A stretch of DNA of 64,000 nucleotides from contig OZ024931.1 of assembly GCA_964017235.1 (NCBI GenBank), forward strand, positions 19,940,189 through 20,004,188. Reading direction: 5' to 3'. The translations under genes and the position numbers were made by a program. The DNA comes from Sabellastarte sp. h YS-2021. Taxonomy: Eukaryota; Annelida; Polychaeta; Sabellida; Sabellidae. The number at the start of each line of letters is the position of its first letter. Within the stretch, counting starts at the first letter, position 1. Positions 23,983 through 35,333 of this stretch are shown one piece after another. The notes beneath the pieces are model-generated. The model was not told the DNA's origin. It was given only the letters and a program-made list of their open reading frames with translations, and did not search any database.

Positions 23983-24242
23983 TAATTTTGTTATAGTGAC
24001 ATGTATTATACAATTTGTAGTTACAAACAATAAACACAAGAAAAGGAAAATACCAAAGCCCTCTAATGGGCTTATAAATCAGTTTAAGTGATATTTTAAG
24101 TATTGATAGTACATTAGACAGAATATAATCTGAAGGATTTCTATGAAAATTTAATCTACATATATATAATATGTCTATATATAAAGCACACACATATGCA
24201 ATATTTAGTGCAGATGACATAAAAATACACAGAAAGTTGAAT

Positions 24243-25314
24243 TTACATGAATTCAAAATACTCTTTCCTCTCTGCTTCAAACTCGTCTTCATTGGATTTC
24301 TTCATATCATGATGTCCAAATTTGACCAAATCACCTTGATGTTTCATAGCCAAAAACCATTGAACAAAATCAGTTCCAAGAGCTTCATTTAGCACTCGGT
24401 CTTTGGCTAAACCATCTAGAGCTTCCTGCAGGGTTGAAGGTACTAAAGGCATGTCAGCATAGTCACCTTTCGGAGGTGGTTCAATCTTGTTCTGAATCCC
24501 ATCAATACCAGCAGCTAAAGTAGCAGCAAGTACAGTGTAAGGGTTGCAAGAACCACTAGGCAAACGGTTTTCAAAGTATGTTAACTTTTCACTAGAGTTT
24601 CTTACCCTGTACAATGTTGTTCTATCTCCAATACCCCAAATACATTTGCTGGGAGCAAGCGGATTATGTAGCCTCCTATAACAATTCATTGTTGGACAGC
24701 AGATTGCAGTTAAACCATCTACATGATTAAAAATACCACCAAGGAAATAGCGTGCAACATCTGATAGGTTGTCTGGCCTTGTAGGATCATAAAAGACATT
24801 TTTGCCAGCTTTGTCCCATAGACTGTGATTAAAATGGGTTCCATTGGCAGATCCAGTAAAGACAAAGGGACATGTCATGTATGTCACATGAAACCCTTTT
24901 TTATCACACAACTCTTTCAATGCCTCTCTGAAACGAAATATCATATCTGCTGTTTCAATACCATATTTTGGTATAAAAGAAAATTCAAATTTTCCTGGGG
25001 AGAACTCACAGTGAAAGGTTTCAATATCAATTCCCAATGGCTGCATGAACATGTCAAACTCATACAACATTTTCTCATGTCTACTAAAAGGAAATGCAAA
25101 AGCAAAGTCATTCCCCTTAGTAAGAGGCTTCAGAGAGTCCTTCTCAAACATCATGCATTCTATTTCAAAGGCTGACATTATTTTATACCCCATTTCATTG
25201 AGTCTATCTATCTGTTGTCTTGCTACATAGCGTGGCCCAGCTAATTGAATTTTTCCACTTTCCCAGAAAGTCTCACACAGTATTTCACCAACACTTGCAC
25301 CTTCTTCAGAACAC
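24243..25314 (-). CDS. LGSN-like: Lengsin-like / glutamine synthetase type I, last coding exon
   Basis: Codes residues 93-449 (numbering from the ATG at 52649), the catalytic beta-barrel of a type I glutamine synthetase. Visible boxes: FEIE (142-145; Glu 143 and 145 match the metal-binding pair), CEFSPGKFEF (195-204; Glu 196 and 203), GSANGTHFNHSLW (247-259; His 253), NCYRRL (303-308), GIGDRTTLYR (320-329) and FENRLPSGSCNPY (340-352; Glu 341, Arg 343). The family ligates ammonia to glutamate or acts on related amines; vertebrate lengsin has lost catalysis and is structural in the lens, but here the listed residues are kept, so an enzyme is possible. The exon begins after an AG at 25316-25315, and its first base completes a codon of the previous exon. 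Confidence 0.92.
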
Positions 25315-25715
25315 CTGCAATACAGAATGCCCATGCATTGGCTTAGCATAAGATTAAAAAAAGTCTATGGGAACTAATTAAATGTTGCAACAAATGCAGA
25401 TAAAATTACCAATACCTATATGTGATTGAACAATACCTTCCAGCTAAGTTTCACAAAAGCAATTCATAATAAAAATTATGCATGAAAACTAATTGAAAAA
25501 AACAAAGAATAAAAGTGTTCCTAAATATCACTGTTTTATGTTTTTTTTACTTTCTATTTTGGGCTTGCATGACTTGAAAATGATAGTTGATCATGTTTTC
25601 TCAAAATTAAGTCAGTGTGTGTTTACAAAATACAGAGCAGGCTTTAAAAAGGTGTTTACTTATGTCAACTTTCCTTATTTAAAAATAGTAAATACACAAC
25701 ATCATACTGTCATAC

Positions 25716-25830
25716 CATGACACTGGAGTAATCTGTTCACATGCTGGTCTAAGAAATGCATTTGGAAATCCAGCTTCTACAACTTCTGGTAATATTGTCA
25801 GATGGTTGGTACCTCCCATAGCAAGTGTAC
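25716..25830 (-). CDS. LGSN-like: Lengsin-like gene, middle coding exon
   Basis: 115 bp, residues 55-92. Reads TLAMGGTNHLTILPEVVEAG and GFPNAFLRPACEQITPVSW, the link between the small N-terminal domain and the barrel in this family. Acceptor AG at 25832-25831, donor GT at 25715-25714 (GTATGA). A nearer-looking acceptor upstream (at 'cttatag') would put a stop in frame, so I chose the GTACAC start. Phases fit both neighbours: one base of a codon comes from the previous exon and two bases pass to the next. Intron 2 is 401 bp. Confidence 0.88.
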
Positions 25831-25947
25831 CTACAAAGATGTATATGCTTTCAATGTCAGATTTCTCCACCTATAAGTAACAACAGCTTTCTACTGTGTA
25901 ACAAGTACAACAATAATTATGATAAACGTGCTTGTATATATGCCAGT

Positions 25948-26575
25948 AATGCAGGTGTGCAGGTGGAGCCGACCGGTCGGTAACTTAGCATTTTTGGAGA
26001 GTCGGGACCAATGTTTACATGGTCGGTTAGGGTCGGTTGTAAGTTCCCGGCCTGTCAGAGAGAGTCGGTGAAATAGCAAACATGTTTGATATTTCCCCGA
26101 CTCTTGTTCCCGACCTAGGCTCCGTCCCCCCTGGTAACCAGCTTGTCCTAGTCACTTCATGTTTTGTCCTATGACTTCAAATCTTGTCTGTAACCCTTCC
26201 AGGCTTGTCATTATCATTTACAGGGCTATCGTAACATGAAGCCGGCTTGTCTTTTGTAACTTAAGTACTGCTCATTTGTAGTCCATTTCAAGCATGAGGT
26301 AAAAATATGATAAAAAATTATGTCAAGAATGACAAAAAACAGTGTAAGTGATCATAATTTGGAAGTTAACAGATAGAAAAGTTCCACATGTATGCTTTAA
26401 ATAATTGAGAAACCTGAAAAAGTGGTTTATTTAGTGACATAATAAATAAATTCTCGGCCTATTTTACCAGAATAATTCAACTATTTAGATCCAATCACAA
26501 GATATTTTTTTCCTACTGTAAAACCCATAAACAAATTTTGGGAAAAAAGAGGATCAAGTGTCGACCAATGAACAA
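25948..26575 (+). repeat. Left copy of a divergent intronic repeat (inverted partner at 32.7-33.1 kb)
   Basis: Starts near ATGCAGGTGTGCAGGTGGAG and ends in a GAGGATCAAGTGTCGACCAA block. The reverse complements of both blocks occur at 33105-33135 and 32745-32790. Between them are many 'cttgtc' words and no gene. Together the pair bounds about 7.2 kb of repeats, like degraded ends of a large inverted-repeat element. 26300-26570 also has a same-strand copy at 32143-32420. Confidence 0.5.
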
Positions 26576-26806
26576 ATCTAAAACAAGAGTAGAGTGCCCG
26601 TGAACAGGCACTGTGTCAGCTGACTGAGTGTTTTTGAGTTGTGAAGGTGATAATGAGAGGAAAGCATAATTATCAGGGAAAGTGCTGTACTGAAGTACAG
26701 TAAATGGTAAATTCCGAAGCTGCCAGAATTTTAAAGATATGAGCCACCCACTCATTAAGTAAGTGCTGAAAAATAGTTATTACTGACTTACCTGAAAAAA
26801 TGATTG

Positions 26807-26915
26807 TAGGACAAAAGTATCTGGACAAAAAGTATTGACCTTAAAATGAGTAGGACAAATAGTATCTGGACAAAAAGTATTGCATATCCGGACAAAAAGT
26901 ATTAATTTTTTTATT
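26807..26915 (+). repeat. Short minisatellite with inverted partner at 27.63 kb
   Basis: About five imperfect copies of a GGACAAAAAGTATT unit in about 110 bp. The reverse complement ATACTTTTTGTCCTA recurs once at 27627-27641, so the segment between may be a small inverted-repeat element of about 835 bp. I saw no clear target duplication. Confidence 0.45.
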
Positions 26916-27169
26916 TTACATTTATTGTTGTATAAAACATATGGTAGTCACTGCACATTTACAGCACAAAGGTGCTTAGGCTTTTGAAATCTTTATTATG
27001 ATCCTTTGTTACTCAAACCTACCAGAGTACACTTAAAAAGGAACACTTAATAATGTGTTTTGTAGTTTTTATCCCAATTGCATTGTCAAGTGTTCCCATA
27101 TCAAAGATGGAATTAATTACAATTACATTAATCTCTTCACACATTCTTGCTTTTGTGTTGTAAAAACAA

Positions 27170-27500
27170 TAACTGTTCTTCAATTGAAAAGGAAAGAAAG
27201 TTCAAAGACAGTGAAGCTATATCTAATATAATACAAAAAATTATAGATTTCATTTGATTGCAAAGGATACAAGATTAAAAGGCAGTGAAGCCACAGGTAT
27301 TATAATTCAAAGGGTTTCACTTCATAATAGTATTTCTTTGATTGAAAAGAAGGAAGGTTGTGAAGCCATCTAATATACTTCATACAATTTCACTTCATCA
27401 AAGTTTTTCTTTGATTTTAAAGGATAGAATGCTGTGAAATCACATCTAATATGCTTCAAAAGATTTCACACCATAATAGTTGGGCTTTGATGCATCAGGC
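27170..27500 (+). repeat. Degenerate tandem repeat, about 75-85 bp unit
   Basis: Blocks of the form TTTGATT-AAAGGA-GTGAAGCCA-TTCAC recur at about 27175, 27253, 27337 and 27410. Similarity is partial and spacing varies (73-84 bp). Confidence 0.4.
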
Positions 27501-27907
27501 AAAACAAAAAGCAATGAAGCCACTTGTGATAATGTTAATCCCAAAACTTATATTGAAATTTAAAGGACCATGTAAATCCCAAACACTGTTTTGCAATGTA
27601 CAAAAAATCTATAAAAATATTATGAAATACTTTTTGTCCTATGCCTAAGACTTTTTACCTCCATTCACCACCGCAGTGGTGTAATGCAAGGATTTTGCTA
27701 AAATAACCATCTTTTCCACAGTAGCAGCAAAAGGTAGGCATATATTTGTAGAACTTGAGTAACCTTCGTCCAATGTATTTGTAGAAGTCCAGTTCCTAGC
27801 AAAACTATGACACAAATCTGTCTCCAACCTGCGCATGGATCGCATGATACCCAAAAATCCACAGAATTGTAAGGTATTTACTTGTATAACGTGTCCAACT
27901 GAAGATT

Positions 27908-28298
27908 ATTTCTTGTTGATATGTCATAAGAATCCATATTGTAAGACATTTTGTAAAGAAAATGTCCACAATCAGAGCTTTCCAAAACACGTCTTGACTA
28001 CTAAGATGGCCAACAAAATATGGTAAACAAAGAGTGGTCAGGTGACCTAGTGGCAGGAAGACAGACTACTATGTAGCCCTTTGGCTGATTAAGGTTGTTA
28101 TATTTCTTGTTGATATGTCATAAGAGTCCATATTGTAAGACATTTTGTAAAGAAAATGTCCACAATCAGAGCTTTTCAAAACACGTCTTGACTACTAAGA
28201 TGGCCAACAAAATATGGTAAACAAAGAGTGGTCAGGCGACCTAGTGGCGGGAAAACAGACTACTATGTAGCCCTTTGGCTGATTAAGGTTGTTATATA
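27908..28298 (+). repeat. Recent 194-bp tandem duplication
   Basis: Unit 1 (27908-28101) and unit 2 (28102-28298) are nearly identical, differing at a handful of bases. No gene. The duplication lies inside lengsin intron 1. Confidence 0.75.
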
Positions 28299-28689
28299 AC
28301 CTTAAAAATGCTTTTTGACGTTGACAATTGGGTTGGATGGCTCCAACATAATAGCTACTTTTAGGAAATGGTAGGAGTATTTTGCTATAAAAATGTAAGA
28401 TTTCAGATAAATCCCTATCATAGTGACTGAGAAAATGGCGACTAAGTGTGTAATTTTATGTTTTTCAACACAAAAAAAATATTTAAAATAAATTAAGATA
28501 GATGTGGGGCTGATACTCACACAAGAGAATCTACTAGTACTCCACTAAATATAAATACTAGAAGTGACAGAAGAAAAGGACACAAAAGTTGTGCCCTGCA
28601 AATGGTATTATGAAGGAAAGTAACAATGTAACTGTTTAAGTGTAAAAAGTAGGTTAAAACATATTTAAAGAAATAGTGCAAATGCAATA

Positions 28690-29712
28690 TCCTCGTTCGA
28701 CCTTGAAGGATGGGTCCAAGGTCAAATCCGACCACACAAAAACATTCCCAGCCCATGATTTCCTATAGGTTGGTTTACCATCCCAAACCTCTAGGACCAA
28801 TAATAAGCGAGTTATAAGCACTTTTAAGTTTGGCTGCCCTCATTTGACCTTGAAGGAGGGGTCCAAAGGTCAAATCTGACCACACCAAAAGATTCCCAGC
28901 CCATGATTTCCTATAGGATGGTTTACCATATCAAACCTCTAGAACCAATAATAAGCGAGTTATAGGCACTTTTAAGTTTCGCTATCCTTGTTTGACCTTG
29001 AAGGAGGGGTCCAAGGTCAAATCTGACCACACCAAAAGATTCCCAGCCCATGATTTCCTATAGCTTGGTTTACCATCCCAAACCTGTAGGACCAATAATA
29101 AGCGAGTTATAAGCAATTTTAAGTTTGGCTATCCTCAAATGACCTTGAAGGAGGGGTCCAAGGTCAAATCTGACCACACCAAAAGAATCCCAGCCCATGA
29201 TTTCCTATATGTTGGTTTACCGTCCCAAACCTCTAAGACCAATAATACGCGAGTTATAAGCACTTTTAAGTTTGGCTATCCTCGTTTGACCTTGAAGGCA
29301 GGGTCCAAGGTCAAATCCGACCACATCAAAAGATTCCCAGCCCATGATTTCCTATAGGTCGGTTTCCATTCCAAACCTCTAGGACCAATAATAAGTGAGT
29401 TATAAGCACTTTTAAGTTTGGCTATCCTCATTTGACCTTGAAGGAGGGGTCCAAGGTCAAATCGGATCACATCAACAGATTCCCAGCCCATGATTTCCTA
29501 TATGTCTGTTTACCATCCCAAACCTCTAGGACCAATAATAAGCGAGTTATAGGAACTTTTAAGTTTGGTTATCTTTGTTTGACCCTGAAGGAGGGATCAA
29601 AGGTCAAATCTGACCACACCAAAAGATTCCCAGCCCATGATTTCCCATAGGTTGGTTTACCATCCCAAACCTCTAGGACCAATAATAAGTGAGATATAAG
29701 CACTTTTCATGA
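28690..29712 (+). repeat. 147-bp tandem satellite array, seven units
   Basis: The GACCTTGAAGG or close variant starts at about 28699, 28846, 28994, 29141, 29288, 29434 and 29581, a period of 146-148 bp. Every unit carries a short inverted repeat, TTTGACCTTG then CAAGGTCAAA about 11 nt later, followed by a conserved ATTCCCAGCCCATGATTTCC block and an AATAATAAGCGAGTTATA block. No unit codes for a plausible protein. Units are similar but not identical, so the array is moderately old. Confidence 0.85.
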
Positions 29713-30000
29713 CTGACAAAGAAACACCCGTGGCAGCCATCTTGTTTTTCAAAATAAGTCCAAAAATATTCCCAGTCAAGATTTTTTAATGATGAACATA
29801 TCCTGCCAATTTGACATCTATACCTATAATACCCTTTGCTCTAGGGGGCCAACAAAAGTCCTTGCTTTAAATCGAATAAACGTCCCTGGCGGCCATCTTG
29901 GTTTTCAAAATGAGGCCAAAAATATTCCCAGGCAACATTTTGTGGTTATTAATATATCCTGCAAACTTGAGAAGGCTAGCTATAATATTTTTTTCGTTAG
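29713..30000. other. No gene; diverged repeat sequence
   Basis: Two related stretches with GGCAGCCATCTTG or GGCGGCCATCTTG and AAAAATATTCCCAG words (29732-29780 and 29887-29935) suggest a two-copy repeat of about 155 bp. No gene. Confidence 0.4.
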
Positions 30001-30800
30001 AGCGGTAATGGTGAAATCTCTTTACACACTGCGGCTATCCAGTGGATACAATGATTTACTCAACAGTGAGAACCTCAAAGTAGTTATTACTCAGCTATGC
30101 AATGAGCTACATGTCTGAATTTTTACTATGTTATAGCTGACCCAAAAGTAGGTGAACAACATATTTAAGCAAAATACTGTAAATGCAGTAGTTTTCAAAT
30201 TACAACTGATTTACTCAATAGTGAGAACCTGAAAATAGCTATTGCTCAGCTATGCCATGAGCTATAGGTCTGTAATTTCACTATGTTATAGCTGACCCAA
30301 AAGTAGGTGAACAACATATTTTAACAAAATACTCCAAATGCAATATTTTTCAAGTTACAACTGATTTACTCAACAGTCATTACCTGAAAATAGCTATTGC
30401 TCAGCTGTGCCATGAGCTACAGGTCTGTAATTTCACTATTTTATAGCTAACCCAAAAGCATGTGAACAACATATTTAAACAAAATACTGTAAATGGAATA
30501 GTTTTCAAGTTATAACTGATTTACTCAACAGTAAGAACCTGAAAATAGCTATTGTTCAGCTATGTAATGAGCTACAGGTCTGCAATTTCACTATGTTATA
30601 GCTGACCAAAAATTAGGCGAATAACATATTTACACAAATACTCTAAATGCAATAGTTTTCAAGTTAGAACTGATTTACTCAACAGTGATAACCTTAAAGT
30701 AGCTAGTACTCAGCTATGCACTGAGCTACAGGTCTGAAATTGTACTATGCTGTAGCTGACCCAGAAGTAGCTGAATAACATATTTAGTATAACATAGTGC
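30000..30800 (+). repeat. 155-bp tandem array, about five units
   Basis: GATTTACTCAAC or close variant recurs at 30053, 30208, 30363, 30518 and 30672 (period 154-155 bp), each followed by AGCTATG, GAGCTAC, GCTGACCCAAAAGTAG and AACATATTTA blocks. A further diverged unit continues at 31183-31400 beyond an inserted LINE fragment. Confidence 0.75.
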
Positions 30801-30805
30801 ATATA

Positions 30806-31172
30806 GCACTCGTCAAAGTCAATCTGATGGCATGTTTCTTGAGGTTCCCCACTTTGCTTCAGTTTTCAAGTCTCGAAAGCATTTTGGACTCAGTTTTGCG
30901 TATGACGCACCTATGATTTGGAATGACCTTCCTGACAAGGTCCATTCTGCAAACTCACTTGCCTCCTTCAGGTCAAAGCTGAAGTCAAGTCATACCTCTT
31001 TGGAAAAGCATATCCACCCTAAATTTCCAATCTCCTCCTGCTTTCTCCACGGTGCTGACCCCTGCAATGTCTCTGGTTTATGAATATTGAACAATGTTTT
31101 TGTGTGATGCACCTTAGAGTCTGTCTTTTTGACAGAGATTAAGTGCTATAAAAGTGCTATTAGAATTAGAAG
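30806..31172 (+). pseudogene. L2-type LINE 3' fragment
   Basis: Reads SQSDGMFLEVPHFASVFKSR, HFGLSFAYDAPMIWNDLPDK and HSANSLASFRSKLK, the last RT block, then a 3' UTR with CACCTTAGAGTCTGTC and AGATTAAGTGCTATAAAAG as in the LINE at 8.1 kb. This 5'-truncated copy sits inside the 155-bp array. Confidence 0.8.
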
Positions 31173-31400
31173 TTATACAAAATTCTGTATATGCAATAGT
31201 TTTCAAGTTATAGGTGATTTTACTCATTATGGGAGGTACTGAAAAATCAGAAAGTAGCTATTACTCACTTAGCTATTGGGATAGACACTCAAGTTACTCA
31301 CCATGTTGTAGTTATGAAAGAAGTAGTTGAATAACATATTTTAACAAAGTGCTCTAACTGCAATACTTTTCAAGTTATAAGTGTTTTAGTGCATGATTTC
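31173..31400 (+). repeat. Continuation of the 155-bp array
   Basis: TTTTCAAGTTATAGGTGATTTTACTC and AGTAGTTGAATAACATATTT words match the array at 30.0-30.8 kb; the LINE fragment separates the two parts. Confidence 0.55.
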
Positions 31401-31769
31401 ATGAATTTTATTGCATTAAAAATTATTTTAAAAATTAATTTAAAAAGAATTAAGACAGATCCAGGTCTAATTATCATACAAGGTAATCTACTAGTGGCCT
31501 AGTACATATATGCAAGATATGAGAAAAATCCCTGCAATAGTGAATGAGAAAATTGTGATAAAGGGTTGAAATTTTCACACTTTGGGTGGGGGTACCTGAC
31601 TTTTAATGACTCTGGGGAACAGACGAACGAACAGATCTGCATGGCCGGAACAATTTTTCATCCTCGATAGTTAAGGTATCTTTTAAAAAAAACAGCATGT
31701 CTCTGGGTATTGTAGTTTAGGAGAAGTTGTTCACGCGGATGCCCACGCCACAGAATGACGACATAACTA

Positions 31770-32660
31770 GGTCACCAGTAAATATTTGGATCCCATCACG
31801 AGACCAGAACTATAGGGTGTTTACCTTCACATCCAGAAAAAAGTGCTTTCTCAGAGGCTCTAAATTATTTGGTATAAATGTGTAGGAAAATTGCTCAGAG
31901 GGACAGAATTTTGAAGGGGTCCTTCCCAGAAGCTCAAAATTGGAGTTTTAAAGGCAGCAACAAGCAGAAGGTTTACATTGTCATGTGAGAGATTGTTAGA
32001 AGCACATCTCCCTCTGCTTGTTTGCACAGGATATAACATTTTTAATGAAAATTTCATATTTTAAGTGGCTTTTTCGTTCATAATCTGAAACAGACATACA
32101 TTGATTTATTTCTCATTAAATATTAAAGCAAAAACCTGAAGTGAGGTAAAAACATTATGCCAAGAATGATAAAGAAACAATGCAAGTGATCATAGTTTTG
32201 AAGTTAACAGATAGTGAAGCTCATCATGTATGCTTTAAATAATTGAGAAACCTTAAACAAGGGTTTATTTTGTGACATAGTAATCAAATTCTCAGCCTAT
32301 TTCACCAGAGCAGTTAAAAAAAAGTCAACAAACTATTTGGATCCAACCACAAGATATTTCTCACTGTAAAACTCATAAGCAATTTCTGGGAATAAAGAGG
32401 ATCAAGTGTTGACCAGTCACCAGTAAATATTTGGATCCCGTCGTGTGGCCAGAACTTCAGCAGGGTGTAAAAGGCAGCAACACGCAGAAGGTTTCATTGT
32501 CACGTGAGAGATTGTTAGAAGCACATCTCTACTTCCACAGGATTTTACATTTTTAATGAAAATTTTATATTTTAAATGACTTTTTTTGTTCACAAATTGA
32601 AGCAGACATACATTGATTTTATTTTTATGTATGTGAAAGCAAAAACATGGAAACTATTAT
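31770..32660 (+). repeat. Two-copy diverged repeat
   Basis: The order TCACCAGTAAATATTTGGAT, GGCAGCAAC, GAGAGATTGTTAGAAGCACA, TTTTTAATGAAAAT and CAGACATACATTGATTT occurs at 31772-32110 and again at 32415-32620, same strand. Between them lies the 32143-32420 copy of the repeat at 26.3 kb. No gene. Confidence 0.6.
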
Positions 32661-32744
32661 TAAAATAACAAAAAAAAAAAAAATTTGGACATTTTGGTCA
32701 CGTGATGGGATCCAAATATTCAACCTTGACCTAGTTTAAGAATT

Positions 32745-33140
32745 GTTTATTGGTCGACACTTGATCCACTTTTTTTCCCAAAAATTCATCAAAAACTATA
32801 CTTGCAATACCGACTGCACGTCTGGTCGAGGTGATTCTGTCTATTTCTCCAGTCCTGTCTGTTTGTCAGTACGGCTTGTCGGGACCTGCTACGGCTTGTC
32901 TGTTAGGGGTTTAGGGCTTGTCGTAGTACTTCTACGACTGGCTGTGCAATAAATGTCCCCGACCCTACGTCTTGTTGGGTTAGTCACCATGTCCTGTCTG
33001 GAAGTGTACTGTCCTGTCGGGGAGGTGCAACTGACCCAGTATTTTCCCGCCTTTTTTGTGAATTTTGTCCCCGACCCCCTGACTTTTGTAGCTGACCCTA
33101 GACTTGTAGGGTCGGCTCCAGTGGAACACCTGCATAAGCT
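32745..33140 (-). repeat. Right, inverted copy of the repeat at 25.9-26.6 kb
   Basis: On the minus strand it starts with the GCAGGTGTTCCACTGGAGCC block and ends with the GGATCAAGTGTCGACCAATA block, mirroring 25948-26575. The open frames on both strands are artefacts of 'cttgtcggg'-type low-complexity sequence. Confidence 0.5.
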
Positions 33141-33149
33141 AAGATGAGA

Positions 33150-34750
33150 TAAAAGAAGTAATTTTTGAAATGGCTGCAATTTACAGAAGTGATGGATTTT
33201 TAAACCATGTTCTTTTTTTAATTTCATCAATAAATCTACAGTTTTTGATAATTTTGCATTAATTTTACAAGGCATTGGCTGAAGACATGAAATGAACGAA
33301 CGACTGCGAACAATTGTTTTATTCATTGTGGAAAGAAATAAATGGATGTTCTTGATTGAGGCATTAAATAAGACTTAACTATTGAAATGGATGGGCAGTC
33401 TACTTGGTACAGTTCTAATTAGTAGTAGCCAGGCATTCCGTCTAGTTGTCACATGTAGGAAACAATGAGTGTCTCAATCTCGAGTTGTTGATGACTCTAA
33501 TATCTCATTCAGGCGAAGATACTTAATATCTCATGCAGAAGATGGCTCTCAGTATTTCAGTCTCATTGGAATGACAAACTTTATCTCAAGTTTCTGACGA
33601 ATCTCTATCTAAGCAAAGGCTAAATATCTCGAACACTGATGAAAGGCAAATGATCAAATGCCTGTATAATTGGTAGTTTTCAGAGAAAACCTCAGTTTTC
33701 AGATATTTTGCCCAGTATGTGGTTTTATGTGCAAGTGTTCTGGTATTATTATGGAAACTTTGAACATCTAACTTGTGTAAGGCCGGAAGAAATAAAGCTT
33801 GTTAAATATTGAAATTTTTTTTAATAAATTAACAGTAAGTGGTTCCAACAACTAACAGTTCAATAAATAATGTATACAAATAACAACAGTGCAATTCACA
33901 GTATTATGGTTATCATATTAAAGTATTTCTACATCAAATTAAATATTTATCAATTTGAAATAGACACTATGTACAGAACGATTTTCAGGGACTAATCCTG
34001 AAAGGTATCTCAATTAAAATTTGCTACATGTATAGATAGCGGCTACAATATCCAACTATAAACAGATATTACCTACAAAGATGGCCCAAATGTCTGCTAA
34101 ATGAGCCTGGATTGTTTCTATTTAAAACTAGAGAAAGCTTTCAAAAGTTACTACAATCAGTTTATATGAAAATTACTATCAAAGTTGTGAGTTGTAAAGC
34201 TGGAATAAATTAAAGTAACAACTCCTAATATGGGTTGTTTACATGACTTTGACCAAATCTGAGCCAAAAATATATTTGCATAAATTAAGAATAAATAAAT
34301 AAAAGGTAATCTTTACTGGAACTGGCACTAAAACACAACAAAAATTACTGACTTTTATTTCTGAAGAAAGTCTTGAATAAAATCGGTCTTCTCTCAGTAT
34401 TTCTTAAAAATGCTCCATACTAAAGAAGCTCTGTCATAGAGCTATTGTAAATTACAACCCATATGAACTATAAACAGAAGCATCAAAAAGCTTTATTTAG
34501 ATGCACTAAAACATCCCTAACCTTCATAATATCTGTATTATATTATTTACAATATATTAACAATATTATTTAAGACAGGCCACTATTTAATCAATAACAG
34601 AGGCCTAAATAAAGCCACAACTTAAACAAAGTGAATAAAAGAGGGAATTACCCAAAATAAATAACTCAGCATTATTATCAACACATCTCTGGTGATTTAC
34701 CCAGTAGTGACTCACTTGTCACTTCAGGACAGCTTTTTTAAAAACAAAAA
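33150..34750. other. No gene seen; AT-rich intron
   Basis: About 1.6 kb of AT-rich intronic DNA with no supported gene or repeat structure. Confidence 0.5.
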
Positions 34751-34754
34751 TAAG

Positions 34755-34935
34755 GCCAAAAGGGGTTTCGGTCTACTAGCATGAGCTGCATGCCATCAGA
34801 GACATGAGTGGTGCATTGAGGCGGTCACCCATCTAAGTACTAATGTAGCCCATTGCTTCTTAATTTCAGTGATGGAACAGGTACTCATCACCCTACACCA
34901 CAATTCATGACAGTCCGGAGACCATGAAAGAAAAA
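34755..34935 (-). repeat. 5S rRNA-derived SINE (copy 2)
   Basis: On the minus strand TTAGTACTTAGATGGGTGAC followed by CGCC matches 5S box C almost exactly. The upstream part (CATCACTGAAATTAAGAAGC) matches the 5S block before it. A tail with CTCTGATGGCATGC and CCGAAACCCCTTTTGGCCT follows, shared with the copy at 51.9 kb. Confidence 0.7.
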
Positions 34936-35189
34936 AAGAAAAAGTTATCTCTAGAAGCACGTCCCAGATCCATTACACCATGATGGTGGTTATGTGGCAG
35001 CCCTATTCAGGTTATTTTGCCTAATGGCATAAAGAGGCCCCACTGAAAAAAACGTTTACATGGCATGCACAGTCTATACAGGGTAAATCAGCAGTGGTCC
35101 TGAGAAGGACCTTTGAAGCAGCAATGGTCCCACCAAGTAATGGGAGTCAGCTAAATGTCAAACATGTAGTCTCAGTCGGGAAGTGTTGG

Positions 35190-35333
35190 CTCCAGTGGAA
35201 TACCCTCATAAGTCAAAGCAGAGGAAGCATTCTCATGGGATAAATGAAAATACAACTGGGTATCGTTTGCGTACAAATGGAATATAATATTGGGATGAGA
35301 GCCAACGATTTTACTTGGTAGAGTTGCATAGAC
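35190..35333 (-). pseudogene. Old LINE RT fragment, half split by the PLE insertion
   Basis: The minus strand reads IIFHLYANDTQLYFHLSHEN, the YADD box region of an L2/CR1 RT with the first Asp changed to Asn. The block that should precede it in the RT (VPQ-box region) lies on the other side of the PLE at 47512-47620. Confidence 0.65.
35320..35333. repeat. Left target-site duplication of the PLE insertion
   Basis: AGAGTTGCATAGAC, identical to 47512-47525. The last one or two bases also match the element end, so the length could be 12-14 bp. Confidence 0.85.

Noticed and set aside
25831-25870. Extending the middle lengsin exon to the acceptor at about 25868
   Set aside because: Joined to the first exon it gives an in-frame stop after a few codons; the acceptor at 25832-25831 gives the expected CYSG-TLAMGG joint.
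28690-29712. CRISPR array
   Set aside because: The repeated unit is 147 bp without spacer-repeat alternation, in a eukaryotic intron.
32743-33326. Protein-coding frames on both strands
   Set aside because: They come from a diverged 'cttgtcggg'-rich repeat that also occurs inverted at 26 kb; no domain and no splice context.
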